A stretch of 64,000 nucleotides of DNA. It comes from CAYPNF01 sp964411985 (GTDB lineage: Bacteria; Verrucomicrobiota; Verrucomicrobiia; Limisphaerales; J093). The number at the start of each line of letters is the position of its first letter. Within the stretch, counting starts at the first letter, position 1. Below, in pieces: positions 1-9,664 of the stretch. A model generated the notes under the pieces. It had not been told where the DNA came from and did no database searches. It was given only the letters and a program-made list of their open reading frames with translations. The stretch lies in NCBI GenBank assembly GCA_964411985.1, contig CAYPNF010000040.1, positions 16,171-80,170 on the forward strand. Direction: 5' to 3'. The translations under genes and the position numbers were made by a program.

Positions 1-2
1 TT

Positions 3-734
3 TCCTACCTTTTCGATCCTGACGGCTTCTTCGAAGGAAACGTGAAGAGATGCTGTGATGCGGTCTATATTGCTGGTTGCCACCGACCCGACGCCAACGG
101 ATCCCTTCACGCCACGGACTCCTTGCTGGAAGCGCTGCAGCGATTGGCCATTCTTGATGCCGATCCTGTGCCGAGGCTGGCAGCGCCGACCCCTCCCGCT
201 GAACCCACTGCCCGGGCGAGCGATTTCCTCCTCGCCGTGCACCCTGGCAGCGGAAGCATGCAAAAGAACTGGCCTGAGCCCCGCTGGGCGGAACTCCTGA
301 CTCGGTTGGCACGCACATCCTCTTGCCGCCTGCTGCTGGTGGGGGGTGAGGCGGAGGGCGATCGGCTCGAGCGCCTCGCCCATTGCTGGCCTGCCTGCCG
401 ATTGGAAATGGCTCGCAGTCTGAACCTCAACACCCTCGCATCGCGACTCGCATCGTGTTCTCACTTCATCGGGCATGACTCAGGAATCACGCACCTGGCG
501 GCGGCTTTGGGGCGTCCGGTTCTGGCGCTTTGGGGCAAGAGTGATGACCAGATATGGAGGCCCCGGGGCGACTCGGTCACCATTCTGAAACCTTCGGGTG
601 GCTTGGAGGCTCTGGCTGTTGAGGACGTCCTAAGCCAAATCCTCCCATTCCTTACCGTCGGCGAAGACCCTCAAGTCCCGGACGACGGTCTCTGGATCCA
701 GGCGAAAGAGACAATAGGAGGGAACTGCTCCTGA
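3..734 (+). CDS. Glycosyltransferase family 9 (heptosyltransferase-like), 5' end cut by the window
   Basis: The reading frame is open to the left edge, so the N-terminal domain lies outside the window; a GTG at 42 is only an internal in-frame codon. What remains is the C-terminal nucleotide-sugar-binding half of a GT9 enzyme: an HPGSGS motif and KNWP about 70 residues after position 42, then FIGHDSGITHLAAALG, the donor-binding signature of ADP-heptose:LPS heptosyltransferases. The family transfers heptose or related sugars to LPS core on the cytoplasmic face of the inner membrane. The acceptor cannot be told from this fragment. The 3' end overlaps the convergent nagA gene by 105 bp. Confidence 0.8.
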   Translation, partial: SYLFDPDGFFEGNVKRCCDAVYIAGCHRPDANGSLHATDSLLEALQRLAILDADPVPRLAAPTPPAEPTARASDFLLAVHPGSGSMQKNWPEPRWAELLTRLARTSSCRLLLVGGEAEGDRLERLAHCWPACRLEMARSLNLNTLASRLASCSHFIGHDSGITHLAAALGRPVLALWGKSDDQIWRPRGDSVTILKPSGGLEALAVEDVLSQILPFLTVGEDPQVPDDGLWIQAKETIGGNCS

Positions 735-1835
735 GCCCCGTCCTCCTTGGTGGCGCACCCAGGTCCCGGGGACGACTGAGTACCTTCGCCAAATTGAGGC
801 CAAGAGTTCTCTTTCACGCCTACCCCAGTTATCAACTCGTCCGATGCTTGCGATTCCCTCGCCGTGCAACATCCGGAACGCGCGTCGGACTCCCTCGATC
901 GGTGTCAGACTGGAGCCAGCAAAGTTGGTCTCGCCTGGTTGACGCACGATGCGATCCGGACCGACATCCAGGACCAGTTTTCCCAGGGTGTAACGGCCCG
1001 GGGGGGCTCCCGCCGCCGACATGGCGTCGGTAACGTACTGAATACAATTGCCGGGATACGCCCGGTGTATCAGCCGGAAAAGGGTTGGTGAAACATGGAG
1101 GCCATCGGGAATGAGAGAGATTCGGAGAGAATCCTGGTCCAGGATGTTCCACAGAATGTTCTGGTGCCGGTCGAGCAACTGGGGACAGGCATTTCCCAAG
1201 TGCGTGAAGCCTACCGCCCCGCTCTCAGTCGCTTCACGGATGGTGCGGGCATCCGCGTTGGTGTGACCGAGGCTGATCCCGATTCCAAGTTGAGACGCCG
1301 TACGGATGGCCTGAAGCGATCCTTTTCGTTCGGGAGCCAGGGTGACCAGGATTGGGTCTGGGCCGAGGAGCGCTCGCAGGGCGCGGAAATGGGATGGCTT
1401 GGGGTCGACCTGTTTTTCGGGAGGGTGAGCACCATGATAGCCGCGTTCCTCAGAGAGGAATGGACCCTCCAAGTGCCACCCCGCCATCATTGCGCGCAAG
1501 AGCGGATGCTGGGCCCGCAGGTCCTTGAGCTGACTCAGCTTTTCGAGCATCGCATCCCAGTCGTCACTGACGACCGTTGGGAAAAAACAAGTGCAGCCAC
1601 AGCGAAGCAAACCCATGGCAGACTGGAGGAGCTGTTCGGAAGTCAAACCACTCTGTTGGAAGTCAACGCCGGCGAAGCCGTTTACCTGGAGATCCAGTAA
1701 TCCGGGCGCGACCCACCACTCCGTCCGCCGGCCCTCCTGGCAAGGCTGCAGGGAGACCCTCCCGTCCACGCTCGTTTCCAAGCGAACCGGCAGGCCGGTC
1801 AAGAGGCCCTTTGCATACAGGGCTTTGGGGCGCAT
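630..1835 (-). CDS. nagA: N-acetylglucosamine-6-phosphate deacetylase
   Basis: 401 aa, the usual NagA length. The family hydrolyses GlcNAc-6-P to glucosamine-6-P and acetate in amino-sugar and cell-wall recycling. Visible motifs: the metal-binding glutamate in WHLEGPF (about E123), histidines in SLGHTNA (H191) and FTHLGNA (H212), the phosphate/sugar-binding DGLHV (about 244-248) and the catalytic aspartate in TDAMSAAG (D270). The C-terminal barrel-strand region is odd: after EGVRRAFRML the spacing to the WRRYSVVP segment is about 18 residues longer than I would expect, and the usual ADF segment reads as PSYCLF. The reading frame is nevertheless unbroken to DLRVFADGKE, the expected C-terminus. 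Confidence 0.85.
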   Translation of the reverse strand: MRPKALYAKGLLTGLPVRLETSVDGRVSLQPCQEGRRTEWWVAPGLLDLQVNGFAGVDFQQSGLTSEQLLQSAMGLLRCGCTCFFPTVVSDDWDAMLEKLSQLKDLRAQHPLLRAMMAGWHLEGPFLSEERGYHGAHPPEKQVDPKPSHFRALRALLGPDPILVTLAPERKGSLQAIRTASQLGIGISLGHTNADARTIREATESGAVGFTHLGNACPQLLDRHQNILWNILDQDSLRISLIPDGLHVSPTLFRLIHRAYPGNCIQYVTDAMSAAGAPPGRYTLGKLVLDVGPDRIVRQPGETNFAGSSLTPIEGVRRAFRMLHGEGIASIGRVDNWGRRERELLASIWRRYSVVPGTWVRHQGGRGSGAVPSYCLFRLDPETVVRDLRVFADGKEWEDLA

Positions 1836-1919
1836 GGGAGGAACTTCTCCCTAACCAAGCCTGCTCGTCAATTCGGAATTGTCCTTTGCCGATAGCCCGG
1901 CTTGATCTACAAAGGACCC

Positions 1920-3443
1920 ATGGCTTTCGATTCCTTTCGAGCGTTCCTGATCGAACTTGAGCAACAGGGTGAACTGATCCGCGTGCAACAACCTTTGGCC
2001 ACGGAACAGGAGATCACCGAAGTCGCGGACCGGGAGATGAAGAAGCCAGGAGGCGGAAAAGCGGTCTTGGTGGAAAAACCCACCATTCAGGGGAAGGTAT
2101 CCCCCTTTCCGCTCGCCATCAACACGCTAGGCTCCTACCGCAGGATGGCCCTAGGCATGGGTGCCAACTCCGTGGAGGAAGTCGCCCTCGAAATGGCAGC
2201 CTTGCTCAAGGCAAAACCTCCTACCAGTTTTTCGGAAGCGCTGAAACTGCTCCTGGTGGCGATGGACTTGCGGCATGCCAGACCCAAGGTCGTCAAGAGT
2301 GGTGCCTGCAAGGAAGTCATTCAGCGTTTCGAGGTTCCTCCGCCCACGCAAACCTGGCCGAGTGCCCCCAGGGTGGAGGATGCGGAGAGGCCCAGCCTGC
2401 CCACCCTTTTGGACATGCCGATCCTGCAGTGTTGGCCTCGGGATGGGGGCAGGTTCATCACACTTCCCTGCGTGGTGACCAAAGACCCTGACACGGGCGA
2501 GCGTAATGTGGGGATGTACCGCGTCCAGGTCTATGATGAATCCACGATTGGGCTGCATTGGCAGTTGCAGAAAGTGGGTGCCAGCCACGGCCGCAAGTAC
2601 TACCAGAGTGGCCAGCGCATGCCAGTGGCGATTTTCCTTGGGGGCGATCCGATGTACCCGTTTTGCGCCACAGCGCCTTTGCCCGAAGGGGTGGACGAGT
2701 TTCTCCTAGCAGGGTACTTGCGCAAGAAGTCGGTGGAGCTGGTCCGCTGTGAGACCGTGGATCTCGAGGTTCCCGCCAATGCGGATTTTGTGATCGAAGG
2801 TTTTGTCGACCCTACGGAGCCTCTTCGCGAAGAGGGACCTTTTGGGGATCACACGGGATTCTACACGCTGCCGGATTTGTATCCGGTTCTGCACATCACT
2901 GCCATCACACACCGGAAAGACGCGGTGTACCCCGCGACCATTGTGGGCATTCCTCCGATGGAAGACTTCTATATCGGGGGTGCCAGTGTGAAGTTGTTTC
3001 TCCCCGTGTTCCGGATGAATTTCCCCGAGATCGTCGATATCGCACTTCCGGCCGAAGGGGTCTTTCACAACATGGTTTTTGTATCGATCCGCAAGCGCTA
3101 TCCGATGCAGGCCTTCAAGATCATGCACGGCTTATGGGGCATGGGGCAGATGATGTTCACGAAGTACCTGGTGGTGGTAGATGAGGATGTGGATGTGCAT
3201 AACACCAGCGCCGTTTTGTTCCACCTCTGTGCCAACACGGATCCGCAGCGGGATTGCCTTGTTTCCCGCGGCCCCGCTGACGTTCTTGACCATGCTACTG
3301 ACCTAGTCGGGGTGGGCGGCAAGCTCGGGATCGATGCAACGCGAAAGCTGGCCGGTGAAGGCTTTCAGCGGCCCTGGCCACCGAAGATCGTCATGGATCT
3401 GGGGGTGAAGCAGCGCATCGACGCTCTGTTCGGATCCCCCTGA
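1920..3443 (+). CDS. ubiD: UbiD-family decarboxylase (prenylated-FMN dependent)
   Basis: 507 aa from ATG 1920, chosen over an in-frame TTG at 1902 because AAAGGA sits four bases upstream and the protein then begins MAFDSFRAF, typical of UbiD. The family decarboxylates aromatic or alpha,beta-unsaturated acids such as 4-hydroxy-3-polyprenylbenzoate in ubiquinone synthesis, using prenylated FMN made by UbiX. Family signatures seen are EGPFGDHTGFYT, GIPPMEDFY and the block ending DPQRDCLVSRGP. No ubiX is visible nearby, so the substrate (ubiquinone/menaquinone precursor or another acid) is open. The gene stands alone between convergent neighbours. Confidence 0.85.
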   Translation: MAFDSFRAFLIELEQQGELIRVQQPLATEQEITEVADREMKKPGGGKAVLVEKPTIQGKVSPFPLAINTLGSYRRMALGMGANSVEEVALEMAALLKAKPPTSFSEALKLLLVAMDLRHARPKVVKSGACKEVIQRFEVPPPTQTWPSAPRVEDAERPSLPTLLDMPILQCWPRDGGRFITLPCVVTKDPDTGERNVGMYRVQVYDESTIGLHWQLQKVGASHGRKYYQSGQRMPVAIFLGGDPMYPFCATAPLPEGVDEFLLAGYLRKKSVELVRCETVDLEVPANADFVIEGFVDPTEPLREEGPFGDHTGFYTLPDLYPVLHITAITHRKDAVYPATIVGIPPMEDFYIGGASVKLFLPVFRMNFPEIVDIALPAEGVFHNMVFVSIRKRYPMQAFKIMHGLWGMGQMMFTKYLVVVDEDVDVHNTSAVLFHLCANTDPQRDCLVSRGPADVLDHATDLVGVGGKLGIDATRKLAGEGFQRPWPPKIVMDLGVKQRIDALFGSP

Positions 3444-3504
3444 GCGCCTCACGGCTCTGGCAAAGCGGCTCTTGGCTATCCTAACTGCCTGCTCCGGGCC
3501 GGGC

Positions 3505-5751
3505 CTACTTATTCTTCCCTTTGCCAACCTTCTTGTCCGCGTGGGCATTCCGGTCAGTTTCCATCTGCCTCATCTCCTCTTCCATTTCACGAATGCCTGG
3601 CATGCGCTGCTGTTCCTGACCGGCGATGATCGCCGCATCCTGTGGGGTGGCGAGTACCGTGGGACGGAGCAGGACGATCAGTTCGCTGCGAGAGTTGTCC
3701 GAGGTGGTCTTCCGGAAGAGAGCGCCCAGCCCGGGTATGTCCATGAGAATCGGGATCCCGGATTTGCCTTTGTTCTTCGCATTTCGAATGTAGCCACCGA
3801 GCATAATGGTGTCAGAGTCGCGGACGGAAACCATGGAACTAGCCTCGCGCCGCGTGGTGTTGGGGACTTTGCCGACGTTTGCGATCTCGGTATAGCCGGA
3901 GACTTCCTCGATGGTCTGCTGAATGTCCATGACCACCAATCCGTCCGGGGTGATGTAGGGGGTGACGTCGAGGCTAATCCCCACTTCCAGTTGCTGGTAC
4001 TGGGAACTCGCTCCGTAGCCGTATCCCCCATAGGAGCTGCTCGTGATATAGGGGACAGTCTCACCGGTGAAGAACGTGGCGGGCATGGCATGACTAGTCT
4101 GCACTCGTGGAGTTTGCAGTACCTGACCTCGTCCGTTACCCGCGATGGCGGTGACCGCGACGTTCAGATCACCCCCGTACTTTCCGAAGTAGGTGAATCC
4201 GCCCGGAAGCCCCGAGGTTAGGTTGGAGACTCCGCTGAAAAGGGACTGGCCATTGTTCATGCCGGCGATGGAGGTCAGCCTCCCATTCTTCTGCGGGGGC
4301 ATCATGGCAGACACCCCGTACTCGAGACTATCGCTGAGCTTGACGTCCATGATGATCGCTTCGATCAGCACCTGCGCAAGCAGCCGGTCCACCTTGGAAA
4401 CGACATTGGTGATCATGTGCATGTCCTCCTTGGAGGCGAAGACAATCAAGGAATTGGCGCGCTCGTCCGGAACGATTCGTGCATCCCGCAGAATCTGCAC
4501 TTCCCCGGGAGTGGTCCGGTTGAGTACCCCTTGCAGCTGCCGGTTGAACGTGCCGGCGCCGCCTAGCTGACCCTGAAGCTGTGCCTGTGGTTGAATGCCT
4601 CCGGTCCGGTTCGCCTGGTTCATGCTATTCATGCCCGAGCGGCTGCTTCCTGTGCTGCCGCCCCGGCTGCCGGCGCGCGAACCCGCTCCAGTTCGGCTGC
4701 GGGTCAGCGAGCTTCCAGTCGCACCACCTCCGCCGCCACCACCTACCAAACTGCTCATGGTGGCGTAAATATCCTCCACCTTCCCGTACTTGATCGGGAT
4801 CACCTCCAGTTTGTAATCGCTCTCCACTTGGACGTCGATCTTGGCGATGAGTTCCATGATGCGTTTGATATTGGAGACGTAATCGCGGATGACGAGTGTC
4901 TGTGTGCTGTCGATCGCGGTGATCGCGTTCTGAGTTCGTGCGAAACCGCTCACCAACTGAAGAACCTCGGAGGGTAAGGCGTATTTGAGTTGGACGATCT
5001 TGGTCATGAACTGGGCCGTTTCGGGGAGCTTAGCTGGATCGTCATCGGAAAAAGCAGCGCCTTCCTGCAACGCGGACGCGCTGGGGACAGCCGTCACAAA
5101 CTTCGTGCCCACGTTGATCATTGTCACCATATTCAAGGTCAATACGCTGTCCAAAGCCTGAATCGCCTCCTCTTTCGTGAGGTCCGTCTGGTTCTTCAGC
5201 GTGACGGATACGGCGGGGAGCGAGTTGGGTCGAAGAACGGTCCGCCCCGTCAACTCGGCATAAATGGTGAGGACCTGTTCTAACGGCATCGACTGCAAGA
5301 GCAACAGTTTCGCTGGAATCTTGTCTGTAGGAAGAAGATTGCTGAAATTGGTCGTACTCGGGACGATGGCGTTGGTGAGAAGATTTGCCGGCACAGCGGG
5401 AGCGCCAGCTTGGGGCTGTCCTGGGAGAGTAGCCGGAGGAGTACCTGGTTGAGGGGGGTTCACGGCTGCTGCGGGCGTGGCCACCCGGCGGTTGGGAATG
5501 GCGGGCGGGGCAGGCGGGGTCAGGGGCAGGGCGGTCGCGCCTCCTGCCGGTGTGGAAGGTGTGAGGCGCGTCGGGATCGGCCGACCGGGGGTGTTGGTGG
5601 CAATCACGGCAGGCGCGGTTGTTTTTGTCGGCAGGCTTACGATTGGCGGCGGCACAGAGGGAGAGGGAGGAGTCTGGTCCTGCCGCCCGTAGGCGATGAT
5701 GCCGCTGTTCAGGAGAACAGTCAGCCAAAGGAGGTAAAAGCGTGGCTTCAC
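3505..5751 (-). CDS. gspD: Secretin, GspD/PilQ-like outer-membrane channel
   Basis: 748 aa. A signal peptide (about residues 1-22) is followed by a Pro/Thr/Ala-rich linker, N-domains (from about residue 145, with the LEQVLTIYAELTGRTVLRP segment), a Gly/Ser/Arg-rich low-complexity insert around 340-400, and the secretin domain (about 460-705). The latter has VLIEAIIMDVKL, VPYITSSSY and the C-terminal IPILMDIPGLGALFRKT and ELIVLLRPTVL. Secretins form the outer-membrane ring of type II secretion systems and type IV pili. This is the last gene of a four-gene operon, overlapping the previous stop by 4 bp. No separate pilotin is seen. Confidence 0.9.
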   Translation of the reverse strand: MKPRFYLLWLTVLLNSGIIAYGRQDQTPPSPSVPPPIVSLPTKTTAPAVIATNTPGRPIPTRLTPSTPAGGATALPLTPPAPPAIPNRRVATPAAAVNPPQPGTPPATLPGQPQAGAPAVPANLLTNAIVPSTTNFSNLLPTDKIPAKLLLLQSMPLEQVLTIYAELTGRTVLRPNSLPAVSVTLKNQTDLTKEEAIQALDSVLTLNMVTMINVGTKFVTAVPSASALQEGAAFSDDDPAKLPETAQFMTKIVQLKYALPSEVLQLVSGFARTQNAITAIDSTQTLVIRDYVSNIKRIMELIAKIDVQVESDYKLEVIPIKYGKVEDIYATMSSLVGGGGGGGATGSSLTRSRTGAGSRAGSRGGSTGSSRSGMNSMNQANRTGGIQPQAQLQGQLGGAGTFNRQLQGVLNRTTPGEVQILRDARIVPDERANSLIVFASKEDMHMITNVVSKVDRLLAQVLIEAIIMDVKLSDSLEYGVSAMMPPQKNGRLTSIAGMNNGQSLFSGVSNLTSGLPGGFTYFGKYGGDLNVAVTAIAGNGRGQVLQTPRVQTSHAMPATFFTGETVPYITSSSYGGYGYGASSQYQQLEVGISLDVTPYITPDGLVVMDIQQTIEEVSGYTEIANVGKVPNTTRREASSMVSVRDSDTIMLGGYIRNAKNKGKSGIPILMDIPGLGALFRKTTSDNSRSELIVLLRPTVLATPQDAAIIAGQEQQRMPGIREMEEEMRQMETDRNAHADKKVGKGKNK

Positions 5752-6353
5752 AGTTTCTTGGGGTTAGGCGTGGGCTGGGCTGGGGCTTTGGGGGCCGGCT
5801 GGGCCTTGGCCTGTTTCTGATAACTGGCGCTGACCGTTATGTTGCCAACCAATTTGTACAGAGGGGAATCAGGGCGCAGGTCCAGGTCGCGCACGCGAAT
5901 CATGGAGTTGCCAGCACCCAGTGCGAGCAGGAAGTCCACCAGCTCTTTGTCGCCCGTGTTCACTCCGATGATGACCGTTTGCTCGTCAAAGAAGGTGTTG
6001 GTGGAGGAGACTGCTGAACCGGGTCGCAGGCTTGTCAGGGCCACATTGTTGGAGAGAGCGTAGCTTTGGACCATCGCTTGGAGCTGAAGGGCCTGGCTTT
6101 CGGGAAGGACCGAGGAACCGGTTCCCTCGAGTTTTGCCAGACGAGCGCGGTATTCCGGCAGGCGGGCTACCTCCGCCCGGTGGTTGGCAAGGGTGGCACG
6201 CAAAGCTTGGGTTTCTTTGTCGACCTTTTGCCAGTCTTTATAGTGGGGCCAGACAAAAACCGCGTTGAGAACGATCACCACCACCGCCAAGGTGATCACC
6301 AGGATCCGCCGTTCCTGCGGGCGCAGATTAAGATGATCCAGGAAGCCGCTCAT
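5748..6353 (-). CDS. PilO/GspM-like inner-membrane assembly protein
   Basis: 201 aa. A short cytoplasmic N-terminus is followed by one membrane segment (about 19-36, LVITLAVVVIVLNAVFVW), a coiled-coil stretch (about 38-75) and a ferredoxin-like periplasmic domain ending in a Pro/Ala/Lys-rich tail. This is the layout of PilO and GspM, which with PilN/GspL link the cytoplasmic motor to the secretin. The assignment rests on topology and on position between the PilN-like gene and the secretin, with 4-bp overlaps on both sides, rather than on sharp sequence motifs. Confidence 0.7.
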   Translation of the reverse strand: MSGFLDHLNLRPQERRILVITLAVVVIVLNAVFVWPHYKDWQKVDKETQALRATLANHRAEVARLPEYRARLAKLEGTGSSVLPESQALQLQAMVQSYALSNNVALTSLRPGSAVSSTNTFFDEQTVIIGVNTGDKELVDFLLALGAGNSMIRVRDLDLRPDSPLYKLVGNITVSASYQKQAKAQPAPKAPAQPTPNPKKL

Positions 6354-7729
6354 TCGCTCTCTCCTCGCTTGAGTTCGCAGTCAATGCTCCAGGTGGCTGG
6401 GCGGCCCCCGGCCGCTTGGATGGAGTGGGTGGTCACTTTGCTGAATAGGGGTTGGCCATTCGCCACAGCTCTCCGCAATGCTTCGTTGAACTCAGTGACC
6501 TTGCCTTGCTGGTCCGCAGGCACGGTGCCGAACAGCCCGAGTTTTCTTCCTCTCTGGAAAGTCATTTGCGTAAGAATCATCTCTTCTGGGAGGGATTCGG
6601 ATAGCGCTTTCCAGCAGTCCAGGCAGGCAAATTGGAGATTCGCTTGCTCCTGCAAGACTTGCACCCGGGCTTTCATCTGAAGCGCCTGGGTGTGCTCCGC
6701 CGCTCCGGCGGTTATTTGGTCCTGTACCCGTCCTTTTTGAAATTCATTCCAACGAAGCCAAAGGACGCACGCCAAGACCACAAACAAATAGAGCACCCCA
6801 AGGCCTCCCAACCCCCGCATCCAAAGTCGATCGATGAACTGTTGGCGGTACCTGAGGCTGAACTCAGTCGGAAGCAGGTTGGCGCTGGCCTTGGATGCCG
6901 CTGAAAGCGTCGCCAGTTGTTCCTCCGTGCTCGGTTGGCCAATCTCCACCGGAGATCCCAAGGCCGCTGTGAGGGAGGGCGCCAGTTCCTCCGCCAGGGA
7001 AGGCTCAGCCACCAAGGTGCAGGGGGGAGGCGCGGACAGCCAACCCTCGATCTGCCCGCCCCAGGCCAAGTGAACGATCGAGGTGGCGAGCATTTGCGCC
7101 GAACCGGGACCGGGGGGAAGATGCAGAAAACTAGCATTGCGAAGCTGGCCGCCGATCCACCATGCCCGAAGGGCCATGGTTTGGCCGTTCTCCTTCCAGG
7201 CATAGACCCAGATGCGGTCTTCTGAGGGGCGGGCCGCGACCATTTGGTGGAGTTGAGGCAATTCCAAACGGTCAGCCAGGTACCCCGCCTCTTCGAGACG
7301 ACCGAGAGCCCCCTCTACCGCCTCCCTCGCTGCGATGAGCACCACCACCACTTGGTCCTCGCCTTCGCGGCGTGGAAGTGCCTCAAAGGACCAGACGATC
7401 TGGGTTACGGGAATGGGCGAAATCTTCTCGAGTTGGAACTCGACCATCGAGGGCAGCTCTTCAACTTCAGCCGAGGGCAAGGCGATCACCTTCAAAAAGA
7501 CCGACTCCACTGGCAGCCAGGCGACGTTGAGCCTGGGTTGCCAGAGATGACCCCAGCTTTTCTGGACCGAACGTTCGGAGATCTTGGTGAGGGGAGGTAC
7601 GGTGCGCTGCGACTCCAATTTTGGACCACTGCCCGACCGGGAATACTGCCAGAGCCGATGTCCCTCGCTTCTCGTGGCAAGGACATTGCACAGCATCCAG
7701 TTTTTCGGCTTCTTCGTGCGCTGTTTCAT
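6350..7729 (-). CDS. PilM/PilN (GspL)-like platform protein
   Basis: 459 aa. The N-terminal ~290 residues look like a divergent actin-fold PilM/GspL cytoplasmic domain (VEFQLEKISPIPVTQIVWSF region near 100-125). A single membrane segment follows at about 315-335 (LGVLYLFVVLACVLWLRW), then a coiled coil and a small periplasmic domain, as in PilN. Such PilM-PilN fusions, equivalent to GspL, recruit the GspE/PilB ATPase to the membrane. The operon order ATPase, PilM/N, PilO, secretin supports the call; there is a 3-bp gap to the ATPase stop and a 4-bp overlap with the next gene. Pilins and the polytopic PilC/GspF are not in this window. Confidence 0.7.
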   Translation of the reverse strand: MKQRTKKPKNWMLCNVLATRSEGHRLWQYSRSGSGPKLESQRTVPPLTKISERSVQKSWGHLWQPRLNVAWLPVESVFLKVIALPSAEVEELPSMVEFQLEKISPIPVTQIVWSFEALPRREGEDQVVVVLIAAREAVEGALGRLEEAGYLADRLELPQLHQMVAARPSEDRIWVYAWKENGQTMALRAWWIGGQLRNASFLHLPPGPGSAQMLATSIVHLAWGGQIEGWLSAPPPCTLVAEPSLAEELAPSLTAALGSPVEIGQPSTEEQLATLSAASKASANLLPTEFSLRYRQQFIDRLWMRGLGGLGVLYLFVVLACVLWLRWNEFQKGRVQDQITAGAAEHTQALQMKARVQVLQEQANLQFACLDCWKALSESLPEEMILTQMTFQRGRKLGLFGTVPADQQGKVTEFNEALRRAVANGQPLFSKVTTHSIQAAGGRPATWSIDCELKRGESE

Positions 7730-7732
7730 GCC

Positions 7733-9463
7733 CTACTTCTGATCCCCTACCAAGGCGGCGAGATGCTCCTCGGTCTGGGTTACGCGGAGAACCTCCTCAA
7801 TGGTCGTTAGGCTGGCGCGGACCTTGTTCCAGCCATCCACTCGGAGCGTTCGCATGCCCTGCTCGATGGCACGTTGCGCGATGGTGGAGGCTGCTGCACG
7901 ACTCAAGATCAGGGGCCGAATAGCCTCGTTCAGCAGCAGGAGTTCATAGATCCCCATGCGCCCTTGGTAACCGAGTTGGCGACAGTGTTCACAGCCCACT
8001 CCTTTCCAGAAGCGTGCCGTGGGGATCTCTGATTCGGGATAATTAATGCGGCGAAGATAATCACCATCCACCTTCTGCTCAATTTTGCAGAAGGGGCAGA
8101 TGGTGCGGACGAGTCGTTGTGCCATGACGGCTTCCACGGAGGAGGCCACGAGGAACGGTTCAATCCCCATGTCGATCAGCCGTGTGAACGCGCTGGGGGC
8201 ATCGTTGGTGTGCAGGGTGCTGAAGACCAAGTGGCCCGTCAGCGCGGCGCGAATGGCGATTTCCGCGGTTTCCAGGTCCCGGATTTCCCCAACCATGATG
8301 ACGTTGGGATCCTGGCGCAGGATGTGCCTCAAACCCATGGCAAAGGTCAACCCTATGTCGGGCCGAACCGCGATCTGGTTGATGCCCTTGAGCTCGTATT
8401 CCACCGGTTCCTCGATCGTGATAATCCGTTTGTGAACGGAATTGATCGTACTGAGAAACGCGTAGAGCGAGGTCGACTTGCCTGAACCTGTGGGTCCTGT
8501 GACAAGGAAAATGCCGTGAGGTTTGATGATCAGCTCTCGAATGGCGGTCTCCTCCACCGGGGCGAACCCCAAGCGGTCAAGGCTCAGGAAGATCTTGCCT
8601 CTCGTCAGCAAGCGGAGGGAGACGCTCTCTCCGTAAACGGTGGGGACCGTCGAGACGCGAATATCGATTTCCTCTCCTTTGATCCGTACGTTGATGCGGC
8701 CGTCCTGAGGCAAGCGTTTCTCCGCGATGTTCATGCCGGACATGACTTTGATACGCGAGATAAGCGCCGCCTGATAACGCTTCAATTGGGGCGGCATGGG
8801 AGTCTGGTGAAGGATGCCGTCAATCCGGTACCGGATCCGCAATTCGTCCTCCGCCGGCTCAAAGTGAATGTCCGTGGATCGGTCCTTGAAAGCTTCCCAA
8901 ATGATTTGATTAACGAATTTGATGACACTCGCTTCCTGATCACCTTCGGTGATTTCCTTGTCCTCACCCACCAGCAGCTCAAGCGGTTCGTCTTCCGCCA
9001 TTTCGTCCAGCGTCTCCGCCCCCACGCCATAGTATTTTTTGAGCGCCTTCTCGATCTCCGACTTTGGCGCCAAGGCGAACGAAACCGGGCCGCGAGCGTC
9101 GAACGTAACCGCGTCCTGCATGCTGGTGTCGAAAGGATTGCTCACAGCAACCTGAAGCCGGTCTTCTTCCAAAGCCGTTGGCAGAACGGTGTACTGAAAA
9201 GCCACTTTGGTCGAGATGCGCTTCCGCGCTTCCACGCTCACGTTGAGTTTGGGAAGATCGAGAAAAGGCCAGTCGAGCGCTTTCGCGAGCCCCTGCGCGA
9301 AGGCCTCCTCTGAAAGCCCCGTCCCACGCTGAAGAATCGCCACCAAAGACTCCTGACCACCGCTTTCCACCGAGGCGGACCAGGTCCGGCACGCCGATTC
9401 GTACTGGTCGGAACTGACCAGCCCTGCGTCCGCCAACAGCTTCGTGATCGACGTAAGTGCCAT
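7733..9463 (-). CDS. gspE: GspE/PilB-type secretion/pilus assembly ATPase
   Basis: 576 aa. The N-terminal MshEN-type domain covers about residues 1-150. The ATPase core follows, with Walker A GPTGSGKS (323-330), the Asp box IITIEEPVEYEL (347-358), Walker B VIMVGEIRD (388-396), His box STLHTND (415-421) and a zinc-binding CPFC...CEHC set (about 456-492), all hallmarks of GspE/PilB. ATP hydrolysis by the hexamer drives pilin or pseudopilin assembly at the inner membrane. It is the first gene of the minus-strand operon 9463-3505. No strong promoter was recognised in the AT-rich 200 bp shared with the divergent PIN/TRAM gene. Confidence 0.93.
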   Translation of the reverse strand: MALTSITKLLADAGLVSSDQYESACRTWSASVESGGQESLVAILQRGTGLSEEAFAQGLAKALDWPFLDLPKLNVSVEARKRISTKVAFQYTVLPTALEEDRLQVAVSNPFDTSMQDAVTFDARGPVSFALAPKSEIEKALKKYYGVGAETLDEMAEDEPLELLVGEDKEITEGDQEASVIKFVNQIIWEAFKDRSTDIHFEPAEDELRIRYRIDGILHQTPMPPQLKRYQAALISRIKVMSGMNIAEKRLPQDGRINVRIKGEEIDIRVSTVPTVYGESVSLRLLTRGKIFLSLDRLGFAPVEETAIRELIIKPHGIFLVTGPTGSGKSTSLYAFLSTINSVHKRIITIEEPVEYELKGINQIAVRPDIGLTFAMGLRHILRQDPNVIMVGEIRDLETAEIAIRAALTGHLVFSTLHTNDAPSAFTRLIDMGIEPFLVASSVEAVMAQRLVRTICPFCKIEQKVDGDYLRRINYPESEIPTARFWKGVGCEHCRQLGYQGRMGIYELLLLNEAIRPLILSRAAASTIAQRAIEQGMRTLRVDGWNKVRASLTTIEEVLRVTQTEEHLAALVGDQK

Positions 9464-9664
9464 GACCGTAATGTCACCGAGTTATACAACCGCTTCTGTG
9501 AAAAGTTTCGCTGTGCCAAGTGGTTCAGGAAAAACATCGACTCCTTACGCGAGATGGTGCATGCTCAAAACTAATTGTTCCGGCAAGCATGCGGCATCCT
9601 CTAGGACTCGTTGTTTTCTATGATTATCATGCTGCCTAAGATTATAAACCTTTGATAGACAAGA